A DNA stretch of 64,000 bases, from positions 30,683,001-30,747,000 of the forward strand of contig NC_089035.1 of assembly GCF_034140825.1 (NCBI RefSeq), written 5' to 3'. The translations under genes and the position numbers were made by a program. This DNA is from Oryza sativa Japonica Group (Eukaryota > Streptophyta > Magnoliopsida > Poales > Poaceae). The notes under the pieces were generated by a model. The model had not been told where the DNA came from. It did not search any database and was given only the letters and a program-made list of their open reading frames with translations. Shown here in pieces: positions 57,843-64,000 of this stretch (position 1 is its first letter; the number at the start of each line of letters is the position of its first letter).

Positions 57843-60616
57843 TCAAAGCTTGTCCTCGTAGTCTGAGAGCGGGGTGATGATGTCCTTGAGACCCTTCCTC
57901 TTCCTGATGTCGGTGATCACCTTGGCAGCTTCGGAGCCCTCCTGGAACGGATCAGACCGCATGGTCTGCCAGTGGTGGAAGATGCACTGCGGGAAGGCCT
58001 GGCCGGACGTCTCGGCGCGCAGCTTCTCGGTGAAGTCGAACGACTTGGCGACGGGGAGGTAGAACCTGAGGTTGGACAAGGGCGTGCCAGTCCTCTCGCT
58101 CTCTTCCACCAGCTCGCCGTTCCTGCTGTTGAGCACGCCGTAGACGTTGCCCACCGCCGTCTTGGGAACCTGGATGTCCACCTGGTACATGGGCTCCATC
58201 AGGCGCGGCGAAGCCGTGAGCTGCGCGGCGTACATGGCGCGGCGCGCGGTAGGGATGAGCTGGCCGCCGCCGCGGTGGATGGAGTCCGAGTGCAGCGTGA
58301 CGTCGCAGAGCTCGAAGCAGACGCCGCGCATGTTCTCCTCCGCGAGCGCGCCTTCCTTGGACGCCCACTGGAAGCCGGCGACCACCGAGTCCTTGATCTC
58401 GCTCAGGTACTGGACGCCCTTGCACATGTCGACGAGCAGGTTGGGGCCCTTGGTCTCCGGGCCGAAGGCCCAGATCTTCTTGGCCAGATCCTTGTCCCAC
58501 CCGAACTCCTCCGAGAGGATCTTGCCGCGCTCCTTGATGTCGTCCTTGGGGCCGATGCGCTCGTCGTCAATCGCCTTGCACAGCGACGGTTCATCCTGCT
58601 GCAGGTCCTCCTTGTCCAGCGGCCGGGCCTCCATGTACAGCCTGTTGTGCTTGTTCGGCGATTTGCTCATGACGGTGCGACACGAGTTTTTGGTGACGGT
58701 CTCACGGTAGGTGATGATCGGCGGGCCAACGATGATCTCGGCGCCGCCCATGAAGTCCTCTTGGAGATCCTTGATGCAAATCTCCAGGTGGAGCTGCCCC
58801 ACGCCGGCGATGACGTGCTCGCCGGACTCCTCAATGGTGCACACCACCAGGGGGTCCGACTTGGCGAGGCGCTTCAACCCTTCCACCAGCTTGGGCAGCT
58901 CGGAGGCGTTCTTGCAGGCCACCGACTTGCGCACGACCGGCGACACGGAGAACTTCATGGCCTTGATGGGGTGCGCGTCCACCGCCTTCTCGTCGGTGAG
59001 CGTGGCGTTCTTGGTGATGAACTGGTCGAGGCCGACCATGGCGACGGTGTTGCCGCAAGGCACGTCGTCCACGGACTCCTGCTTCTTGCCCATCCAGATC
59101 ACCGTGCGCTGCACCGTCTTGACGTACAGGTCCTTCTTCTCGCCGGGCACGAAGTTGGGGCCCATGATCCGCACCTTGTTGCCGGTGGCCACTGTGCCGG
59201 AGAAGACGCGGCCGAAGGCGAAGAACCTCCCCTTGTCGCTCGCCGGGATCATCTTGGACACGTACACCATGAGGGGTCCCTTGGGGTCGCAGTTGCGAAT
59301 GGCGGTGGCGTAGGGGTCGTCGAGGGGCCCGTCGTAGAGGGTGTCGACGCGGTACTGCTGCGCCTTGGCTGGGGAAGGCAGGTGGAAGACGATCATCTCG
59401 AGGAGCGCGTCGCTGGCCGGGAGCCACGCCTGCATGACGCGCTTCATCAGCTTTTTGCCGGTCAGCTCCTTCTCCTCAGCCTTGAGCGTGATCTTGAGCT
59501 TCGTCAGCATGTCCCACAGATTCTCCTTGTCGTCGTTCATGCACGCCGAGATGATCCGGCGGATCGGCTCGTAGCAGAACTGCACGAACCCGCGCTGGCA
59601 CGTCTTGGACGACGTCGATGGTGCGGTCGTCGTCCACTTCTTGGTGGTATGGTCGAAGTAGTTCTCGCCCCAAAGCCGCTCCATCATCTTGGCCTCGTCC
59701 ACCTTGAACTTGGCCTTGTACATCTTGGCGAAGTTGGACAGGGTGAAGGCCCAGCCGTGCAGGCCGGCCGAAAACGCCACCGTGCCCTTCTCCGGAGCCA
59801 CCATGCAGTCGCCGAGATTCTTGTCCTCGTAGGGCGCCATGGTGACGTTCACGCTCTCGATCACGCGGGAGAACGCCTGGTACGCCTCCTCACCGGATTG
59901 CTGCACACGCACGCGCACGAGGTTGTTGAACACAACAGAACAGGCGAACCATCATGGCAGGAGAGGAGGAGTGCGTGCGTACCTGCAGCTCAAGGAAGCA
60001 GCGGTCCATCTTGTTGACGGTGAGGACGGGCTTGATCCGCTCGGCGAGCGACTGGCGGAGCACGGTCTCGGTCTGGACGCAGACGCCCTCGATGCAGTCG
60101 ACGACGACGAGGGCGCCGTCGGTGATGCGGAGCGCGGCCGTCACCTCGGACGAGAAGTCGATGTGCCCGGGCGAGTCGATGAGGTTGATGAGGTACGAGT
60201 TGCCGTCGCGCTTGCCCTCGAAGCTCCTGAGCGCCGCGTCCGTCATCTCGTAGTAGAGGGATATCCCCGTCGACTTGATGGTGATGCCGCGCTCGGCCTC
60301 GTCCGCGCGCGTGTCCGTCATCCGCACGTCGCCGGCCACGTCCTGCGCGATGATGCCGGCCGCCGCCACCAGCGAGTCAGTGAGCGTCGACTTCCCTGCA
60401 GAATTCCAACCCCCACCCCAAAACGCACATCGATCCACATTACTATCCATCCCCCACTCACACACACAGAGATCCAAAGCGACAGATCGATCGAATCCAA
60501 ATTTTGCTTGATGAAAAACACTCACCATGATCAACGTGCGCGATCACAGACATGTTCCGGATGTTGTCCTTCTTATCCATGCTCGCGCGGAGCTCCTCCG
60601 CCGTAAACCTCACCAT
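57843..60616 (-). CDS. Eukaryotic elongation factor 2, diverged paralogue
   Basis: Three coding exons on the minus strand: 60616-60526, 60395-59983 and 59900-57843, in frame to 853 residues (typical plant eEF2 843). eEF2 is the GTPase that drives ribosomal translocation. The G1 motif AHVDHGKST spans the first intron. GITIKST (switch I), DSPGH (G3) and NKMD (G4) follow. The C-terminal domain retains the diphthamide region [15 protein letters not shown] with the modified His. Domain IV-V residues differ from standard plant eEF2: [22 protein letters not shown] and [14 protein letters not shown] replace the near-invariant ENALGGIYGVLNQKRGHVFEE and DHWDMM-SDPLE, and about ten residues are inserted after MEARPLD ([10 protein letters not shown]). 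A 5'-UTR intron is suggested by CGTCAG/GTTTTA (60732) and CCTCCAG/GTTGCC. Confidence 0.95.
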
Positions 60617-60813
60617 CTTGGCAACCTGGAGGGGATTCGCAAGCAAACACACGGGCGTTTCAGCGATGAAACTTGAGTTGAATCAAACGCAAATCAGAAA
60701 TCGAGATGGGGAAAGGGGAAAAAGTAAAACCTGACGAGGAGCAGAGGCGCAGGCGAAGGGGGAGAGGAAGGAGATGTCAGGGAGGGGCAGGAATGCGTCA
60801 GGCGTGCTGCCAA

Positions 60814-60819
60814 TTTATA
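60814..60819 (-). promoter_or_regulatory. TATA box of the eEF2 gene
   Basis: TATAAA on the minus strand in the context GAGCTATAAATTGGC, about 200 bp before the start codon. The short leader it would define contains the 5'-UTR intron. Confidence 0.65.
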
Positions 60820-61274
60820 GCTCGAGGCTTCTTGACGGCTACGAAAATTCGATCTGACCGTCCACGTCGGCAACTGGGGATACGTGGAGAAATCCTTGCC
60901 GTCCATGACCGGTCTCAGATAAGAGAATTTGCGCTTTTCAAAATCCCAGTGATCTCGTCCGGTCCCACCTCGGGCCCACAAGAATGCTGAATCTCCCTTC
61001 CCAAAGACGTGGAAAACAAGGAAAAGTTAGAATCGTCCTAGAGATTTGAACAACTTCCAAACAAAATTTTGAACAAGAAACTATCCAAAGATTTTACTTC
61101 TAAATTCAAGCCGTTTGGGGGAATGTGGGAGTGGGTCAAGTGGTGCAGCGGTCTGGTCTGGTGGGCCGATGCAGGAGATAGACCGAGGTGGGTTGAATGC
61201 ATAGACACAGCCCACAGCACAAACGGCAGCCAGGTTGTAGGTGGTTTGGGCTTAAGCCTGATAGTAGAATGGAC
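60820..61274. other. eEF2 promoter and spacer
   Basis: Mixed composition, no ORF recognised; presumably eEF2 upstream regulatory sequence up to the Pack-MULE-like element. Confidence 0.4.
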
Positions 61275-61547
61275 GAATAAGTTCACATTGACTCCCTTAA
61301 TTAGTGGTCGAATCTAAATCATATCCCTAAACTACAATACTGGATATTTCGACCCCAAACTATTAAAACTGGTGCAATATCACTCCCTTGGCGGTTTTGT
61401 AGGGTGGTTTTGCTGACGTGGCGCATACGTGACGGCATTGACTTGGTCTTCGTTCCATGTAGAGCTGACGTGGCGCTTTCGTGTATAAAAATAAAAAAAA
61501 TACAAGCGGGACCCATTTATCATACACACAAATATAATGTGGGCCTC

Positions 61548-61973
61548 GGGAGGTACCTCTTCCACCGGAACGCATCGGTGAAGGACGCGCTCTTCGATGA
61601 CCTCAGTGGGTGGCTGACGCGGCGGCCGGACCGCTGGAATGGCACGCCATGGGAGGCCGCGACCATTTCTTCGTCGCCGATCGCACCACCTGGGACTTCC
61701 GGCGACACCGCGACGAAGGCTGGGAGTGGGGCAGCAACTCAGCAAGCTGCTCACCTACCCCGCCGTTGAGAACATAACGGCGATCCTCGTCGAGGCGAGC
61801 CCATGGAATCGGAACAACCTCGCCGTCCCTTACACGACCTACTTCCACCCGGAGACCGCCGCCGCTTTTGCCGCGTGGCAGCGCCGGGTACGTGCAGCGG
61901 CGCGGCCCTGGCTCTTCTCCTTCCCCGACGGGCTGCGCAAGGGCAACGGCACCATCCACGCCGACATCATCTA
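61548..61973 (+). pseudogene. Captured exostosin-family glycosyltransferase fragment
   Basis: Read across two frames, the block gives [39 protein letters not shown] and AILVEASPWNRNNLAVPYTTYFHPET, then WQRRVRAAARPWLFSFPDG and KGNGTIHADII. These are signature segments of plant MUR3-like xyloglucan galactosyltransferases (GT47), in the right order. Frame changes and stops make it non-functional. It was presumably copied from a genomic exostosin gene. Confidence 0.85.
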
Positions 61974-62559
61974 GGAGCACAACAACAAGCACACCCTGGG
62001 CAAGAAGGCGCCATAGCTAAGCTAAGGCAAGCAAGCCAGCTCAGCTCATCTCCTCCCGATGCTAGCGTCAGCGAGGTCGACGAGGCGGGTGGCGTGGGAG
62101 CGCGATGTGAGGAAGAAGTCGAGCCCGCCGCGCCGACGCTAAGGGTGTCGCCAGCGGCGCCGTGGGTGACGTTCTTCTGCTCGAAGTAGAGCAGCGTGCA
62201 GCGGGAGGACGAGGGGAGCGGCGGCAGCTAGCGGCATCGAAGCGCAGCGGAACTGGGGCGGCGGTCGGCGGCTAGGACGGCGGCGGCTCGGCCGCGGAGG
62301 CTCGCGGTGGTGGGAGGATGAGAGGAACGGCGGCGGACCTCCAGTGGCCGCTCCGTCCACTCGCGCTGTTCAGCACCGACGAGAAGGGCAGCGAGGAGGC
62401 CGAGGCGAGGAGGGCAAGGCTCCTCGTCCCCGCTCAGCCACGACTCTGCTTAGATAGTCCCGCTCACCGACGACGCCTTCAGCGGCGACGACGACGCCAT
62501 GGCGCTGCGGATACTCAATGCCATCACGTCCATCCTCCTCCTTGGCAAGCACAGCTAGC

Positions 62560-62705
62560 GCGCAGCGCAGGCGCCGCCATCCTCCTCCTCGACGAGCACG
62601 AGGGCGGCGGCCTCAACTCCGGGCGGTGGAAGGCGCGGTTCGCGCGCGCTACGGTACTACGCCGCGGCGTTTGATGCGGTGGACGAGGCGGGGCTGCCGG
62701 ATGGG
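62560..62705 (+). pseudogene. Captured fragment, probably of a GRAS-family gene
   Basis: Frames give ILLLDEHEGGGLNSGRWKARFARA, followed in a shifted frame by RYYAAAFDAVDEAGLPDGSSP. The order 'erFarALryYaaaFDaldaagLp' resembles the PFYRE region of GRAS transcription factors. The identification is by eye from a short stretch and is less certain than the exostosin piece. Confidence 0.5.
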
Positions 62706-63159
62706 AGCTCGCCACCAGCCGTCGTCGCCGCTCCACTTGTCCTCCCACTGCTGTGAGCCGCCGCCGCCGTTGCCGTCGCCGCCGTTCCACTCGTCGTCCC
62801 ACTGCCGTGAGTTGCCGCCGTCGTTCCCTTCGTCCTCCCATTATCGCGAGCCTCCGCAGCCGAGCCACCGCCCCCGGTTCCGCTGCGCCCCCATGCCGCC
62901 GACCGCCGCTGCCAACGAAGGAGGATACAGTATAGGAGGGAGTCGCTGACAGGTGCGCCCCCACTTTATTGTTTTAATTTATTCGATGATTGGGATGCCA
63001 CGTAGACGTCACGTCAGCGAAACCGCCCTTCAAAACAGCCGAGGGAGTCAAATTGCACCGGTTTTAAAAGTTAGGGAGTCAAGATATCTGATTTTATGGT
63101 TTAGGGTCACGGATTAGATTTCGATCACTTTTGAGGGCCACGAAGTGAACTTATTCCTA

Positions 63160-63600
63160 GAATGGGAAGGAAGGGATCGGGTGGGCCAGAGAAGGAATGA
63201 GGCCCAGATAGAAGAAATAGATATGTGATATCGAGTTTTTTTTTACTTTCTCTATTTCCAAATATACTTGTCCCTAGTTAGTATGCACATTTCAACTTTG
63301 GCCACTCATATTTCTTACAAAATATTATTAGATCATTAAAAGGATATAATGTTATCAAAGTATATATCTCTCTATTTCATATTATATGTCGTTTTCGATT
63401 TGTTTTAAGTTAGTTTTTTCTAAGTTTGACAAAACTTATGTAGAAAGACGTAAAAAAAATCTATAACACTAAATTTATTTTTCTAAAAAACGGTGTTAAA
63501 CTTTACAAAAAATGGCTTGATACAAACTTAAACGACTATAATAAATAACGGATGAAGTATGTCGGTGACATGGGACCGGGAGTATCATGACTAGAGGCTT
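63160..63600. mobile_element. Degenerate Stowaway-like MITE in short spacer
   Basis: CTCTATTTCATATTATATGTCGTTTT near 63373 and, as reverse complement of the right end near 63559, TTCATCCGTTATTTATTATAGTCGTTT look like decayed Stowaway termini. A truncated Stowaway end may also lie at about 63250-63290. No gene in this stretch. Confidence 0.5.
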
Positions 63601-64000
63601 GAGGCAGACACAATCGCCCACGTGGCCTGGCACCCTCGGGGGGCGTCGGGCCCGAGGGTGATGTGTTCGCCCTCCTCTTTGTCTCCCCGAGGGGGTCGGA
63701 CCGCTCCCGTTTCGGCCCCGAGGGCTGGGGCGCCCCGACCCCTTGTGGATTTTGCGCCGCGTGTATGGGTTAGGTGAGCGCAGCGGCGCTCACCTAACCG
63801 CATTTATTGCGGTTTGGACAAGCGCGTCACGCCGCATGTAACGCAGTGCAGCGCGCTCGTTTATCCGGTCAGTGACCAGTCACAGACCGATCAGATCGTG
63901 GGTTAGGTGGCGACAGGCGGTCTGACGCACGCCTCGCCCCATCCCGTCAGGATGAGAGCCTCCAAGCACTCGTCCCTAGCCGGAGCCGGCGTGTTAGCTC
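63600..64000. other. GC-rich repeat-like sequence running off the window
   Basis: Composition jumps to GC-rich with CCCTCGGGGGGCGTCGG and GGCCCCGAGGG motifs and a strong hairpin GTTAGGTGAGCGCAGCGGCGCTCACCTAAC at about 63768-63797. This resembles a terminal region of a large grass repeat (possibly an LTR element), but not enough is in view to name it. Confidence 0.35.

Larger units (their letters stand above)
61275..63156 (+). mobile_element. Pack-MULE-like element carrying exostosin and GRAS fragments
   Basis: Long terminal inverted repeats of about 160 bp: GAATAAGTTCACATTGACTCCC at the left and GAATAAGTTCACTTCGTGGCCC as reverse complement of the right end. Pairing continues through TTTAAAACCGGTGCAAT and GCTGACGTG-CG-CTACGTG. 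Flanks share TAGAATGG (61265-61272 and 63158-63165), a target duplication of about 8-10 bp. The GC-rich interior holds at least two pieces of host genes and no transposase. The same terminal repeat bounds the element at 33403-38286. Confidence 0.78.

Noticed and set aside
57972-60017. A 681-codon open frame on the plus strand opposite eEF2
   Set aside because: It is the antisense shadow of the GC-rich eEF2 exon 3 (third-position GC bias keeps stops away). The translation is low-complexity His/Leu/Val/Asp-rich with no domain.

Overview
The window looks like nuclear DNA of rice (genus Oryza, most likely cultivated rice). Several genes are close to rice proteins I know, introns are short with GT/AG borders, first exons are GC-rich, and the intergenic space is filled with grass MITEs, Pack-MULE-like elements, Helitron ends and hAT transposons. 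The order MYB, hexokinase, RraA-like, eEF2 suggests the chromosome 1 region carrying HXK9. That placement comes from memory and was not searched.

Layout. 1-3260 holds no gene I can name (AT-rich DNA, a GC-rich island, a diverged tandem repeat). 3524-4556 is a 5'-truncated LINE with target-site duplications. 5401-6924 is an NB-ARC protein without LRRs, followed by a tandem duplication (about 6898-9908) of the junction between this gene and the next one. 9613-12519 (minus) is a six-exon RGG-box RNA-binding protein (Stm1/SERBP1 type). 16982-20396 is a ten-exon mitochondrial LpxA. A tRNA-Val(UAC) lies at 21841-21913. 21914-31040 is gene-poor and carries MITEs, a nested Stowaway pair, and a long inverted-repeat element whose two arms each hold a tRNA-like pol III module.

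31181-32507 is an R2R3-MYB gene. 33403-38286 is a Pack-MULE-like element with an O-methyltransferase fragment and a MYB fragment, itself hit by two later insertions. 38903-43268 is a small membrane-protein gene split by a 3.8-kb hAT transposon with perfect 8-bp target duplications and an apparently intact transposase gene; its whole paralogue follows at 44325-44846. 45397-48903 is a nine-exon hexokinase. 51052-51558 is an RraA-like gene bracketed by the hexokinase gene and a partial hexokinase copy. That copy is split by a second hAT element, also with a perfect 8-bp duplication. 57843-60616 (minus) is a diverged eEF2. 61275-63156 is a second Pack-MULE-like element carrying exostosin and probable GRAS fragments.

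The genes do not form one pathway; this is ordinary plant gene order with housekeeping genes (hexokinase, eEF2, LpxA, RraA-like, RNA-binding protein), one transcription factor and one resistance-like gene. The noteworthy content is genome remodelling: two recent hAT insertions, two gene-fragment-carrying elements, two local duplications that made gene fragments, and an inverted-repeat element with paired tRNA-like arms.
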